Part shown: positions 1-8,902 of the stretch, piece by piece | How the letters are laid out: each line of letters opens with the position of its first letter | How positions within the stretch are numbered: position 1 is the first letter of the stretch | Source: Bin87 sp965262485 | GTDB taxonomy: Bacteria; Chloroflexota; Dehalococcoidia; Lucifugimonadales; UBA3495 | NCBI GenBank assembly: GCA_965262485.1 | Contig: OZ253540.1 | Location: 1-64,000, forward strand | Length of the DNA: 64,000 nucleotides | Reading direction: 5' to 3' | Notes under the pieces: generated by a model | The model's database searches: none | Seen by the model: the letters and a program-made list of their open reading frames with translations, nothing else | Told to the model about the DNA's origin: nothing | Made by a program: the position numbers and the translations under genes

Positions 1-428
1 AGGCCGACACCGGCACGAAAATGATCCATCTGGGCAAAAACACCCGCAGCACGATTGTTGCCAAAGGCATCTCCGCCGGGCAGGGTCAGCAGACCTACCG
101 GGGCCTGGTCAAAATCAACCCGACGGCCAACGGCGCCAAGAACTTCACGCAGTGCGACTCCCTGCTGGTGGGCGACAAATGCGGCGCCCATACGGTGCCG
201 TACATCGAGGTGAAGAACCCGACGGCGCAAATGGAGCACGAGGCCACCACGTCCAAAGTGTCCGACGACCAGCTCTTCTACCTGCAGCAGCGGGGAATCG
301 GGGTTGAGGACGCGCACTTCATGATTATCAACGGATTCTGTCGGGGGATTTTCCAGGAGTTGCCGTTCGAGTTTGCGATGGAGGCATCGCAGCTGCTGAA
401 AGTAAGCCTGGAAGGAACCGTAGGGTAA
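1..428 (+). CDS. sufB: SufB, Fe-S cluster scaffold subunit (3' part only)
   Basis: This is the C-terminal part of SufB, the scaffold subunit of the SufBCD complex that assembles iron-sulfur clusters in the cytosol. The reading frame is open from the window edge (codons start at position 3), so the 5' part lies outside. The visible portion has family-typical stretches such as GKNTRSTI, TQCDSLL, PYIEVKNP and QMEHEATTSK, followed by the ending IINGFCRGIFQELP. It leads the operon sufB-sufC-sufD-sufS-sufU; 48 bp separate it from sufC. Identification is secure from these motifs and the context. Confidence 0.95.
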   Translation, partial: ADTGTKMIHLGKNTRSTIVAKGISAGQGQQTYRGLVKINPTANGAKNFTQCDSLLVGDKCGAHTVPYIEVKNPTAQMEHEATTSKVSDDQLFYLQQRGIGVEDAHFMIINGFCRGIFQELPFEFAMEASQLLKVSLEGTVG

Positions 429-476
429 ACACCGATCCAGAAACCATTACACCGGCACCGGGTATCAAAATCTGCA

Positions 477-1268
477 ATGACCACTGCAAACGAATCTAAT
501 CCGCCCATTCTGGAGGTGCAAGACCTCCATGTTTCCATCGACGGCCAGGAGATACTGCGGGGGGTTAACCTGACGGTGCGGGCTGGCGAAGTGCACGCCA
601 TCATGGGGCCTAACGGCTCTGGCAAGAGCACGCTGGCCAATACCCTGGCCGGCCGGCCCGAATACACCGTAACCGGCGGGAAGGCCATATATAAGGGCCT
701 GGACCTGCTGAAGATGGAGCCGGAAGATCGCGCCCGCGAGGGCATGTTCCTGGCGTTCCAATACCCGGTGGAGCTTCCCGGCGTACGTGCCTGGCAATTC
801 CTGAAGGCCGCCATGGACGCCAAGCGCGTTCATGCGGGTGAAGAGGAGATGGGCGCACGCGAGTTCGACCAACTGCTCCGTTCCAAGGTGGCAGAGGTAG
901 AAATTGATCCGGAGCTGGTGCGCCGTTCGGTGAACGAGGGTTTCTCGGGTGGCGAAAAGAAGCGCAACGAAGTGCTTCAGATGGCCCTGCTGGAACCGAC
1001 GTTGGCCCTGCTGGACGAAACTGATTCCGGTCTGGATATCGATGCCCTTAGGATCGTGTCCGACGGCGTGAATCGATTGCGACGTCCGGACAACGCGGCG
1101 GTATTGGTAACTCACTACCAGCGTATTCTCAATTACATAACGCCGGACCAGGTTCATGTCCTGGTGGATGGCCGGATAGCGATGAGCGGCGGCCCGGAAC
1201 TGGCGGAACAGCTGGAAGCCAGGGGTTATGAATGGGTTCGTGAAGAAATGGGAGCCGTGGTCGAATGA
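477..1268 (+). CDS. sufC: SufC, ABC-type ATPase of the SUF system
   Basis: A 263-residue cytosolic ABC ATPase that powers the SufBCD scaffold. The Walker A motif GPNGSGKST is at residues 44-52, the SufC-type signature SGGEKKRNE lies near residue 160, and Walker B with the D-loop reads LALLDETDSGLDIDAL. The signature and DETDSGLD are diagnostic of SufC rather than a transporter ATPase, and no membrane partner is present. No clear ribosome-binding site precedes the ATG. The gene sits between sufB and sufD on the same strand. Confidence 0.97.
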   Translation: MTTANESNPPILEVQDLHVSIDGQEILRGVNLTVRAGEVHAIMGPNGSGKSTLANTLAGRPEYTVTGGKAIYKGLDLLKMEPEDRAREGMFLAFQYPVELPGVRAWQFLKAAMDAKRVHAGEEEMGAREFDQLLRSKVAEVEIDPELVRRSVNEGFSGGEKKRNEVLQMALLEPTLALLDETDSGLDIDALRIVSDGVNRLRRPDNAAVLVTHYQRILNYITPDQVHVLVDGRIAMSGGPELAEQLEARGYEWVREEMGAVVE

Positions 1269-1350
1269 CCATCACGCAGCCTTTGCGATTTGGCGCCAGC
1301 CATTGATTTCCTTGAGTATTACCCGTCTCACTCCAATTAGAGCAGTGTGA

Positions 1351-2733
1351 ATGACCACTACCGTTTCTGCCGCTGACACTTATCCCCACTACGCCGCTGC
1401 CTACCAGGCTTTGACGGCCGGCGCGCCGCAGTCCATGTTGGACCTGCGATACCGGGGATGGAATGCCTTTGTTGATTTGGGCCTGCCCACGGCGCGCCGC
1501 GGCAACGAGCCCTGGAAATATACCAATGTGGCGCCCATTGCCCGGGAGTCGTTTGGCTACGTACAGACTCCCGGAGGCGTAGATGGGGATATTTCGCTGG
1601 CCGATGTTAAAGCCGCTGCGCCGTGGAATGTTGACTGGCGGACGCTGGTTTTTGTCGATGGCGCTTTCGCGCCGGGCCTGAGTTCCGGCACCAGTTTAGA
1701 CGGAGCGGCGGGTTCCGCAGCGCCGGCCGGGCTGATAGTCGCCAATCTCCCCGATGCCATGGCGTCGCCAGGGCCGTTCGGTGAGGCGGTTTTGGGTGGC
1801 CTCGCCGTGCCCGAAGACGACGGTTTTGCAGCGCTGAATACGGCGTTCGCCGGCGATGGCGTCGGGATCAACGTCCCAGCGGGGCAGGATGCCGGGGTGG
1901 TGAACGTCGTTTATCTGACTACCGAGCGCCAACAGCCGAGAGTTACTCACCCGCGTATGCTGATAGCCGCGCAGCCCAACTCCCGCCTGACGGTAATCGA
2001 GACCTATATCGGCCCGGATGACACCCGCTATTTCACCAATGCCGTGGTGGAAATTTACGTTGGTGAGGGAGCAAAGGTTGAACATTACCGCCTGCTGATG
2101 GACGGCATGAACGCTTATCACGTTGGCGTCAGCCGGGTGCTGCAGCAGCGCGATTCCAGTTTCTCGTCGGTGGCGATAGCGCAGGGAGCCGAGCTCGGTC
2201 GGAATGATTTTGGCATCACACTGGCCGGCCCTGGCGTCGATTGTACGCTGAACGGGCTGTACCTGACGACCGGAAACCAGCACATCGACAATTACATCAA
2301 CATAGACCATGCCGAGCCATACGGTACGAGTCGCCTGTTTTACAAGGGGATTCTCGATGGCCGGTCGCGTGCCGTGTTTGGTGGGAACGTCACCGTTCGC
2401 GAGGGCGCCCAGAAAACGGACGCGCAGCAAACCGACAAGAATCTGCTGTTGTCGGAGCAGGCGGAAGTGGACACTAAACCCAGCCTGCTTATTTACGCCG
2501 ACGACGTGAAATGCGGTCACGGCGCAACTGCGGGACACATTGACATGGATACCGTCTTTTACATGCGGAGTCGTGGGCTGGATCTGCCGACCGCCAGCCG
2601 CCTGCTGATACATGCCTTCGCCAGCGAAATCATCGATACGGTTGCGCTGGAGCCGTTGCGGGGTTACCTGGACGAAAGACTCCAGAATGCGATTCCCGAC
2701 GCCAACATTTCGCTACCCATTGGAGGCCGCTAG
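1351..2733 (+). CDS. sufD: SufD, Fe-S cluster assembly protein
   Basis: A 460-residue SufD, paralogue of SufB and partner in the SufBC2D scaffold. The conserved C-terminal half includes YADDVKCGHGAT, TVFYMRSRGL and LIHAFASEI. The N-terminal third carries the usual SufD-type segment with GNEPWKYTN. The stop codon TAG (2731-2733) overlaps the GTG start of sufS by one base, so translation is probably coupled. Confidence 0.95.
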   Translation: MTTTVSAADTYPHYAAAYQALTAGAPQSMLDLRYRGWNAFVDLGLPTARRGNEPWKYTNVAPIARESFGYVQTPGGVDGDISLADVKAAAPWNVDWRTLVFVDGAFAPGLSSGTSLDGAAGSAAPAGLIVANLPDAMASPGPFGEAVLGGLAVPEDDGFAALNTAFAGDGVGINVPAGQDAGVVNVVYLTTERQQPRVTHPRMLIAAQPNSRLTVIETYIGPDDTRYFTNAVVEIYVGEGAKVEHYRLLMDGMNAYHVGVSRVLQQRDSSFSSVAIAQGAELGRNDFGITLAGPGVDCTLNGLYLTTGNQHIDNYINIDHAEPYGTSRLFYKGILDGRSRAVFGGNVTVREGAQKTDAQQTDKNLLLSEQAEVDTKPSLLIYADDVKCGHGATAGHIDMDTVFYMRSRGLDLPTASRLLIHAFASEIIDTVALEPLRGYLDERLQNAIPDANISLPIGGR

Positions 2734-4001
2734 TGACCACCACATCGAGCCCGGGCCAGATTGCCCCGCCGAATGGACTGGACGCGATAGACGTCGAACG
2801 AATTCGGCAGGATTTTCCGATCCTGCGGGAGGAAATCAACGGAAAGCCCCTGGTGTACCTGGACAACGCCGCTACGACGCAGAAGCCCCGGGCGGTTATT
2901 GATGCCATCACGAACTACTATGTCCACACCAACGCCAACGTCCACCGTGGGGTGCACACACTGAGCCAACGGGCGACCGATGATTACGAGGCGGCGCGGG
3001 AATTGGTGCGCGGTTTCATCAATGCGCCGGACGCCTGCGAAGTGATCTACGTACGGGGAACCACGGAAGGGCTCAACCTGGTGGCCCATAGTTATGGCCG
3101 CAAGTACTTCAAGGCCGGAGACGAGGTGATTATCTCGGGCATGGAGCACCATTCAAACATCGTGCCGTGGCAGATTCTGGGCAAAGAAATCGGGATCAAG
3201 CTGCGGGTAATTCCTTTCAACGATGCCGGCGAGTTGCTGCTGGATGAGTATGAAGGGATGTTGAATGACCGCACCAGAATGGTGTCGGTAGTGCATCAGT
3301 CCAACGCGCTGGGTACGGTGAATCCGATCAGAACCATCGCAGACCTGGCCCATGCCAAGGGCGTACCGGTAATGGTTGATGCGGCGCAGTCGGTGCCGCA
3401 CATGCCGGTGGACGTGCAGGAAATAGGGGCTGACTTCATGGCCTTCTCGGGCCACAAAATGTACGGACCAACTGGAATTGGCGTGCTGTGGGGCCGCGCG
3501 GACTTGTTGAACTCAATGCCGCCATACCAGTCGGGCGGCGAGATGATCCGTTCGGTTACTTTTGAAGAAACCATATACAACACGTTGCCGGCCAAGTTTG
3601 AGGCGGGTACACCCGATATCGCCGGCGCGATTGGACTGGGCGCCGCGGTGGAATACCTGGAAGCGATCGGGATGGAACGGATTGCCGCGTATGAACACGC
3701 TTTGATGCGTTACGGCACGGAACGCCTGGCCGGGATCGAGGGTGTGCGCCTGATCGGTACTGCGGCGGACAAAGGCGGCGTTTTGTCGTTCATAATGGAC
3801 GCTGCCCACGCTCACGACATCGGCACGATTCTGGATGCCGAAGGGATTGCGATCCGCACCGGGCACCACTGCGCCCAACCCGTGATGGCACGGTACGAAA
3901 TTGCGGCCACTGCGAGAGCGTCGGTGGCTTTCTACAACACCATCGGAGAGATTGATGCGCTGGTCAAGGCAATTGACCGGGTGATCGAGGTGTTTGGCTA
4001 A
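2733..4001 (+). CDS. sufS: SufS, group II cysteine desulfurase
   Basis: A 422-residue PLP enzyme that removes sulfur from cysteine for Fe-S assembly. The PLP lysine lies in SGHKMYGPTG (K242) and the persulfide-forming cysteine in RTGHHCAQP (C380); GMEHHSN and VDAAQSVPH are also typical. The start is a GTG with GGAGG six bases upstream, overlapping the sufD stop. The stop TAA shares one base with the sufU ATG. The partner sulfur acceptor is predicted to be the following SufU. Confidence 0.97.
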   Translation: MTTTSSPGQIAPPNGLDAIDVERIRQDFPILREEINGKPLVYLDNAATTQKPRAVIDAITNYYVHTNANVHRGVHTLSQRATDDYEAARELVRGFINAPDACEVIYVRGTTEGLNLVAHSYGRKYFKAGDEVIISGMEHHSNIVPWQILGKEIGIKLRVIPFNDAGELLLDEYEGMLNDRTRMVSVVHQSNALGTVNPIRTIADLAHAKGVPVMVDAAQSVPHMPVDVQEIGADFMAFSGHKMYGPTGIGVLWGRADLLNSMPPYQSGGEMIRSVTFEETIYNTLPAKFEAGTPDIAGAIGLGAAVEYLEAIGMERIAAYEHALMRYGTERLAGIEGVRLIGTAADKGGVLSFIMDAAHAHDIGTILDAEGIAIRTGHHCAQPVMARYEIAATARASVAFYNTIGEIDALVKAIDRVIEVFG

Positions 4002-4456
4002 TGGCTTCAGATTTGGGCGATCTGTATCAGGAAATCTTGTTGGAACATAACCGCCGGCCGCGCAACTTTCGTGAGTTGGAGGATGCCACCCATCACGCCG
4101 ACGGTTTCAACCCTCTGTGCGGCGACCAGATCTCGCTGCAGCTGAAGGTGAACCACGATAGCGGAGTCGTTGACGACGTGGGCTTTCAGGGCCACGGGTG
4201 CGCCATTAGCCGGGCGTCGGCGTCGCTGCTCACGCAGGCCGTAAAGGGTGCGTCGGAACCGGATGTAGCCGCGCTCTTTGAGGAGTTTCACCGGATGATG
4301 ACCGAGCCCGGCGCCAAGCTGGACGTTGATCTGTTGGGCGACTTGGAGATACTGTCCGGCGTGATCGCCTACCCAACTCGCATCAAGTGCGCGATCCTGG
4401 CGTGGCATACGCTGAAAGCCGCTCTGGGTGGCGAGGAAATCGCCACCACCGAATAA
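4001..4456 (+). CDS. sufU: SufU, sulfur acceptor / Fe-S scaffold-like protein
   Basis: A 151-residue SufU-type protein that in Gram-positive-like SUF systems takes the persulfide from SufS through a zinc-bound cysteine. The three conserved cysteines are in NPLCGD (C40), GHGCAIS (C67) and RIKCAIL (C130). The stretch between the second and third cysteines has the length of SufU rather than of shorter IscU. The start shares one base with the sufS stop. Confidence 0.95.
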   Translation: MASDLGDLYQEILLEHNRRPRNFRELEDATHHADGFNPLCGDQISLQLKVNHDSGVVDDVGFQGHGCAISRASASLLTQAVKGASEPDVAALFEEFHRMMTEPGAKLDVDLLGDLEILSGVIAYPTRIKCAILAWHTLKAALGGEEIATTE

Positions 4457-4485
4457 CCTCGGCGCTCCGGAGTTCGGCTGATCAC

Positions 4486-4947
4486 ATGGCGCTGCTGCCC
4501 GACCAACCCGACGCGCTCTACGGCGACGTCATCATGGATCACTACCGGCGTCCCCGACACCGGTGTCGCCTGGAATCGCCGGACGCGGAGGCCGAAGAGT
4601 TCAACCCGTTCTGCGGCGACCGGGCCAACATTCAACTGCAGCTGGCCGCGCCAGCCGGCCAACCATTGGTCATTGACCGCGTGAGTGCGATGGCCGAAGG
4701 ATGCAGCATTATCCAGGCGTCGGCGTCGCTGCTGGCCGAGAACCTGTCCGGGCGTACGGTGGAAGGCGCCTCCGACGTGTCCCAACTGTTTCGAGACTTG
4801 ATGCAGGGCAAACCATTGCCACCGGTGGCGATGGCGGAGTTGGGCGAACTGAGCGCCCTGGAAGTTGTTCGGCAGTATCCGGTTCGGATCAAATGCGCCC
4901 TGCTGCCCTGGGTTGCGCTGGAAGACGGACTGAGGCAGCTGCGGTAG
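4486..4947 (+). CDS. second SufU-like protein
   Basis: A 153-residue paralogue of the preceding SufU. All three cysteines are kept (NPFCGD C43, AEGCSII C73, RIKCALLP C137), as is the Asp after the first one, so it is probably functional. Identity to its neighbour is clearly partial, so this is an old duplication or a distinct subfamily. The upstream ATG at 4486 is preferred; a longer frame from 4387 would overlap sufU deeply and lacks family sequence. It ends the SUF operon. Its division of labour with the first SufU cannot be told from sequence. Confidence 0.88.
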   Translation: MALLPDQPDALYGDVIMDHYRRPRHRCRLESPDAEAEEFNPFCGDRANIQLQLAAPAGQPLVIDRVSAMAEGCSIIQASASLLAENLSGRTVEGASDVSQLFRDLMQGKPLPPVAMAELGELSALEVVRQYPVRIKCALLPWVALEDGLRQLR

Positions 4948-5005
4948 GGACCAGCCCGCAGACACCATCGGAGGGCAATCCGCGCAGTTCGCGGCGGTAT
5001 CGCAT

Positions 5006-5182
5006 CTCATGCGTACCTGCTTTGTCAATCCAAACTGGCCTGCTGTCATTGCGAGGAGCATAGCGACGTGGCAATCTCGATGAGGCTGAACACACTTCGA
5101 CGAACCGCCGTTGCTACGGCGACGAGATTGCCAACCCCCGCATCGAGTACGGGGTCGCAATGACAAAGTGGGTACGCGTGAG
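5006..5182. repeat. interspersed palindromic repeat, class 1 (copy A)
   Basis: MITE-like intergenic repeat. An outer inverted repeat (CTCATGCGTACCTGCTTTG, and CAAAGTGGGTACGCGTGAG at the right end) encloses an inner unit bounded by TGTCATTGCG (5044) and CGCAATGACA (ending 5165). Related copies lie at 8631-8873, 36377-36557 and 51918-52045. There is no coding potential. With the dinB tail copy that follows, it fills the gap 4948-5302. Confidence 0.85.
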
Positions 5183-5191
5183 GGTGTTGGA

Positions 5192-5234
5192 TTACTTACC
5201 CTGCAGGCCGCGCAGGTAGGCGATGTGTCCCACG
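5192..5234 (-). repeat. displaced copy of the dinB 3' end
   Basis: Positions 5194-5234 match 6574-6614, the last codons of dinB, with a single mismatch over 41 bases. In the same frame the copy would end in TAA, whereas dinB itself ends in TGA. Similarity stops abruptly on the inner side (after CCCACG). The two copies flank a segment of about 1.34 kb that carries two minus-strand genes. Confidence 0.85.
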
Positions 5235-5302
5235 ATGGCGCCTCCTGCTCAGGCCCGCGGACATACTTCTCAACCGTCTTGCCTACCCTACATCATCCTA
5301 TA

Positions 5303-5923
5303 TCAATTTGGTTGTAAGTCTGCCGCTCGTATGCTATGCCAAAGCAACCCCTTTTTATCTATTTGCGATTGCACCGCCTTATCGTTTTTAACGCTGGCGA
5401 CAGCAGCGTAAGCTGGCCTCCCAGTGAATTGCTTCAAGAACCCAGCATTACGCAGTGCCCGCTCCGCATCCCGCTCCTGACCTGTATAGGAAACTTCAAC
5501 GGCAATATAGTTTGTGAGGCTGTTGACTTTATCCTTCACCTTCAATACCAAGTCAGCATTGAGGAAGCTTTCCCGTTCGTTATCGGTCGAAATGACTTCA
5601 GGCTGCTCGCGGGTCATATCCACCAACTCGCCAGCCGACATCACTCTTTCGTAATAGAATCCAAGTCGCTCTGCGACAGGCTCCGGTTGCTGAGTGGTCA
5701 TGACGTATGCATGGCCTCCTTTGACTTCCGCCGCGTCATTGGCGAGACCTTCAAATCGGGCGTTAGCTTCATCTTTGAACTCGATTAGCTCGTCTTGAAT
5801 ACCATTGAGTCGCGCCTGAGATGCAGCATTGACCTCTCGCTGGTATTCGTTAAATTCGGTTTGTCGCGTGATGAAGGAGCGCAACATTGCATGCAGATCT
5901 TGGTTGTCGGTGCTCATATTCAC
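5303..5923 (-). CDS. coiled-coil protein with PD-(D/E)XK-like C-terminal domain
   Basis: A 206-residue protein of unknown specific function. Residues 1-70 are Gln/Glu/Arg-rich and look like a coiled coil. The C-terminal half has a strand pattern LNADLVLKV then YIAVEVSYTGQERD, followed by RNAGFLKQFTG, like restriction-endonuclease-fold proteins common in Chloroflexi and cyanobacteria; the usual catalytic Lys is Ser here. The GTG start at 5923 overlaps the upstream stop as GTGA, so the two genes are coupled. It lies inside the segment flanked by the dinB tail copies. Nuclease activity is uncertain. Confidence 0.6.
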   Translation of the reverse strand: MNMSTDNQDLHAMLRSFITRQTEFNEYQREVNAASQARLNGIQDELIEFKDEANARFEGLANDAAEVKGGHAYVMTTQQPEPVAERLGFYYERVMSAGELVDMTREQPEVISTDNERESFLNADLVLKVKDKVNSLTNYIAVEVSYTGQERDAERALRNAGFLKQFTGRPAYAAVASVKNDKAVQSQIDKKGLLWHSIRAADLQPN

Positions 5924-6468
5924 ACTCCGTATGGTTTTGGAGTGGTGTACTCGATGAGTGAGTATTGCCCTGTGATTTGCAAAAAACGGAGGGAGGTTGT
6001 CATACCATGAACATCAACAAGGTCAAGCCAATCGCCCATGTTGAAGTGTGCTGGGTGGGCCAATTCCTCGTTGATAGCGACATTGTCGGCGTACACATAA
6101 CATCGTCCATCGTTGATAGGGTTCAGCCTGCCTGCGATGCCGGGAATGTGCCCAGTTGATTTGGCGAACAGGATAGAATTGAGATCACCCTGCGCGGGTT
6201 CTAACTCCACCACTCCACCTGTGGATACCAAACGCATAGCCGGCTCCCCGGAACGTTGGCAAGCCAGGTGGCCTTCCGCAGCCACCAAGAGGGTCATTTT
6301 GTCGTCAAGCCGGTAAAGGTCAAACTCGCATTTGCCCGCTTCATTGGTTTGCCCGGTCAGATAAGTTCCGTTGGAGTACGCCAGCAACACCATGGCGCCG
6401 TCTATCGGCGGACCGGCGCAATCCGATTCCTCGCGTAATGAACTGATTCGGATTGTTAGCGTAGTCAT
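5920..6468 (-). CDS. hypothetical protein with N-terminal beta-sandwich-like region
   Basis: A 182-residue protein I do not recognise. The first 80 residues (LTIRISSL, DGAMVLLAYSNG, TNEAGKCEFDL, KMTLLVAAEGH) resemble a carboxypeptidase-regulatory-like or transthyretin-like beta-sandwich. The C-terminal part contains GRCYVYADNVAIN and HFNMGDWLDLVDVHG. There is no signal peptide or membrane segment. The ATG at 6468 was chosen because the longer upstream frame overlaps dinB. It is coupled to the downstream PD-(D/E)XK-like gene, so the two probably act together. Confidence 0.6.
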   Translation of the reverse strand: MTTLTIRISSLREESDCAGPPIDGAMVLLAYSNGTYLTGQTNEAGKCEFDLYRLDDKMTLLVAAEGHLACQRSGEPAMRLVSTGGVVELEPAQGDLNSILFAKSTGHIPGIAGRLNPINDGRCYVYADNVAINEELAHPAHFNMGDWLDLVDVHGMTTSLRFLQITGQYSLIEYTTPKPYGV

Positions 6469-6571
6469 AATGCCCTCTGAACTAGTACTCGATCTCCACT
6501 GTATCAAGCCCCTGTTATTTTGGCCAGGGGCACGATTTTCAACGTGAAGACTTTGCCAGCGCCGGGCGCGC

Positions 6572-7072
6572 TCACTTACCCTGTAGGCCGCGCAGGTAGG
6601 CGATGTGTCCCACGTGCTGGTACATTTCGCCGATGATCTGCCGGAACATGGCTCCCAGAGACATTTCGGGCCGGCGTTCGCGTGGGACGGTTTCCATGTC
6701 GGTGAGAGACAGGGTGTTGAGGTAGGCCAGGGTGGCGGCCCGAACCGCCGCTCGGTAATCCAGAAACTGCGCCAGATCCAACCGCGGGAAGTTGTTGACC
6801 TGGTCGGCGGAGTGGCCGAATCCGTTATCTCGAGTGGGCAGCCCGAATTTTTCGTTCCAGGCCCCCGACTCCCAGAGTTCAGGTTGAAACTGGGCGAAAA
6901 ATTGAACCCACATGTCCTCGACGCGGACCATGTGCCACAGGATCCAGCCGATTGAATTGGCGCCGGCGGCGGGTTGCCAGGCCATCTCATCAGGGGTCAG
7001 TCCGTCCAGCGCCTCCAGCAGGTACCCGTTTTCGTGTTCCAGCGCGTCGGTGATGAATTCGTTCAGAGTCAA
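6572..7072 (-). CDS. DinB-family four-helix protein
   Basis: A 166-residue protein of the DinB/YfiT superfamily, four-helix bundles that usually bind a metal through three histidines. Candidate ligands are the His in EHENGYL near the N terminus, the one in ILWHMVRVED, and those in MYQHVGHIAYL near the end. A TTG start at 7072 with GGAG eight bases upstream is chosen; longer frames run through the ferritin gene. The substrate is unknown (some relatives are thiol transferases). Its last codons are duplicated at 5192-5234. Confidence 0.8.
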   Translation of the reverse strand: MTLNEFITDALEHENGYLLEALDGLTPDEMAWQPAAGANSIGWILWHMVRVEDMWVQFFAQFQPELWESGAWNEKFGLPTRDNGFGHSADQVNNFPRLDLAQFLDYRAAVRAATLAYLNTLSLTDMETVPRERRPEMSLGAMFRQIIGEMYQHVGHIAYLRGLQGK

Positions 7073-7125
7073 GATGACATCTCCGGAGCAGGGTTGAGGA
7101 ATTGGGGCGTGGGTTGCGCGAGGGA

Positions 7126-7632
7126 TCAGGAGGGGGTTGCCGCCGCACGAGAACCCATCTCCCGATCCAGCAGCAGCAATGCGTCGCTGCGTCCGTTCAC
7201 CATCCGCAGCGATGCGATAACGTCCCGCACCGTTTTTTCTTCTTCGACCTGCTCGTTGATAAACCACTGGAGCATTACCTGAGTGGCGTAGTCTCCCTCG
7301 GTAACCGCGACGTGATACAGGTCGTTGATAAGGGCGGAAACGTGCTGTTCGTGTGCGAGCGTTTCTTGCATAATATGACCCACCGAATCGAATTCAACGG
7401 GTGGTTGCTGGATGGGTAGCAAAGTGACGCGGCCGTCCCGATCTTCGATATAGTCCACCAGCCGGATGGCATGGTTGTATTCTTCCTGGCTCTGGATGCG
7501 CATCCAATGGGCGAATCCGGGCAGATCGGAGGCGTCGCAAAAAATGGACATGGAGAGATACAGGTAGGAAGAATACAACTCGGCGTTGATGTGATGGTTG
7601 ATGGAATCGCGCATGGCGTCGCTAATGGCCAT
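7126..7632 (-). CDS. ftn: bacterial non-heme ferritin
   Basis: A 168-residue ferritin that stores iron as a mineral inside a 24-subunit cage. Ferroxidase-site residues are visible in INAELYSSYLY (first Glu), QEEYNHAIRL (Glu and His) and FINEQVEEEKT. The length and the motif SYLYLSMS are typical of FtnA-like proteins. The ATG lies downstream of a GGAG-like site. It is followed by dinB in the same direction, possibly as one unit. Confidence 0.93.
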   Translation of the reverse strand: MAISDAMRDSINHHINAELYSSYLYLSMSIFCDASDLPGFAHWMRIQSQEEYNHAIRLVDYIEDRDGRVTLLPIQQPPVEFDSVGHIMQETLAHEQHVSALINDLYHVAVTEGDYATQVMLQWFINEQVEEEKTVRDVIASLRMVNGRSDALLLLDREMGSRAAATPS

Positions 7633-7704
7633 GTGAATCTCCTGAGTTGTGGCTTGGACGTAGCGGGAACGTGGAGGCGGTAACGTGGGATGAGATAGCA
7701 GGAG

Positions 7705-8499
7705 TCAGCTTTGTAGGAAACCTGCCACGGAGTCAAAGAAGGCGTCGGGCCGCTCCAGTTGGGGGATGTGGCCGCACTCGGGAATCACCGTGAGGGTGGC
7801 GTTGGGGAGCAGGTCGCGAAAGGCAGCGCCGTATGCCGGCGGGACTACCTGGTCGGAATCACCCCACAGCACGAGGGTAGGCATGGTGATGCGATGGGAG
7901 CGCTTGGTCAAACCGCGCTCGGGGATCGGCCAGGTGAACTTGGCGACGGACTGTAAAGTCTGCAACCGGTCCAGCGTGTGTTCCATGCGTTCTTCGATGC
8001 CTTCTGGTTGTGCGACGTAGGCATGGGCCAGGTCGCTTTCGGGATCGAACCACAGCATTTCCCGGCGTTCGTCGGGCGTGAGGATGAAGAAATCGGCGAC
8101 CGGGTTGTCGTCCAGCCAGAGCCCCAGAGAATTGACCAATACCAGACGAGAAACCCGTTCCGGTCGGTGGGCTGCCAGTTCTGCCGCGCAGAATCCTCCG
8201 TAAGAATGGCCGACCACGAAACAATGATCTATGCCGAGGGCGTCCAGCAACTCTTCGTAAAATTGCACCAGGTCCCAAAGGTCATCCAGATGGTTCAAGC
8301 CGGTTGACTCGGCCACGCCCGGGTGGGCCGGAGCGTAAACGTGGTAATGCTGAGCCAGGCGGTCGAGAAAATCGGGCCAACCCACGTAGCCGCCGGCCCC
8401 ATGCAGGAAGACCAGCGGATGGCCGGAGCCACCGTCGGCAACCTGTACATTGAACATACCGCCGCGGACGGAGACCATCCGCTCACTGTGCGCAACCAT
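7705..8499 (-). CDS. alpha/beta-fold hydrolase
   Basis: A 264-residue cytosolic alpha/beta hydrolase. The oxyanion-hole segment is FLHGAGGYVG, the nucleophile elbow GHSYGGF, the acid is in LWGDSDQVVPP, and the catalytic His is in ECGHIPQLERP. The substrate cannot be deduced; the family covers esterases, C-C bond hydrolases and haloperoxidase-like enzymes. It is the first of the minus-strand group hydrolase-ferritin-dinB, upstream of a repeat-filled gap. Confidence 0.88.
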   Translation of the reverse strand: MVAHSERMVSVRGGMFNVQVADGGSGHPLVFLHGAGGYVGWPDFLDRLAQHYHVYAPAHPGVAESTGLNHLDDLWDLVQFYEELLDALGIDHCFVVGHSYGGFCAAELAAHRPERVSRLVLVNSLGLWLDDNPVADFFILTPDERREMLWFDPESDLAHAYVAQPEGIEERMEHTLDRLQTLQSVAKFTWPIPERGLTKRSHRITMPTLVLWGDSDQVVPPAYGAAFRDLLPNATLTVIPECGHIPQLERPDAFFDSVAGFLQS

Positions 8500-8630
8500 C
8501 GGGGCGTCACCTCTGAAATGTTAGAAAAGGATCGCTCAGGCGCCGGGGATGTCAGCAGTAAACCGGCCCCAAATCGTGCAATACGATACCACAAAAACCG
8601 GGAATTCGGGTTGGTCCACTGAGCCCGGGG

Positions 8631-8873
8631 CTCACGCGTACCCACTTTGTCATTGCGACCCCGCACTCGATGCGGGGGTTGGCAATCTCGTCGCCGTAGC
8701 AACGGCGGTCCGCCGCGCGTGTTCAACCTAATCGAGATTGTCACGTCGCTATGCTCCTCGCAATGACAGTCCTTCGACAGGCTCAGGATGAGCGGGGGAG
8801 TTCACGCTCTCCCATCACAAGGATAGGGAGCGCGATTGCCAACCCCCGCATCGAGTACGGGGCCGCAATGACA
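8631..8873. repeat. interspersed palindromic repeat, class 1 (copy B, composite)
   Basis: Starts with CTCACGCGTACCCACTTTG and runs through the class-1 inner unit in the opposite orientation to copy A, to TCGCAATGACAG near 8768. A short linker containing TTCGACAGGCTCAGGATGAG and then a second partial unit ending in GCCGCAATGACA follow. It looks like two repeat copies, one nested or truncated. It occupies much of the gap 8500-9160; the remainder holds the pyrG promoter and leader. Confidence 0.8.
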
Positions 8874-8902
8874 AGTTTTGCAATTTTCTCACGCCGGTAT
8901 AT

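Noticed and set aside
1696..2613. A 305-codon minus-strand ORF opposite sufD
   Set aside because: It is a shadow of the GC-rich sufD codons; sufD is certain.
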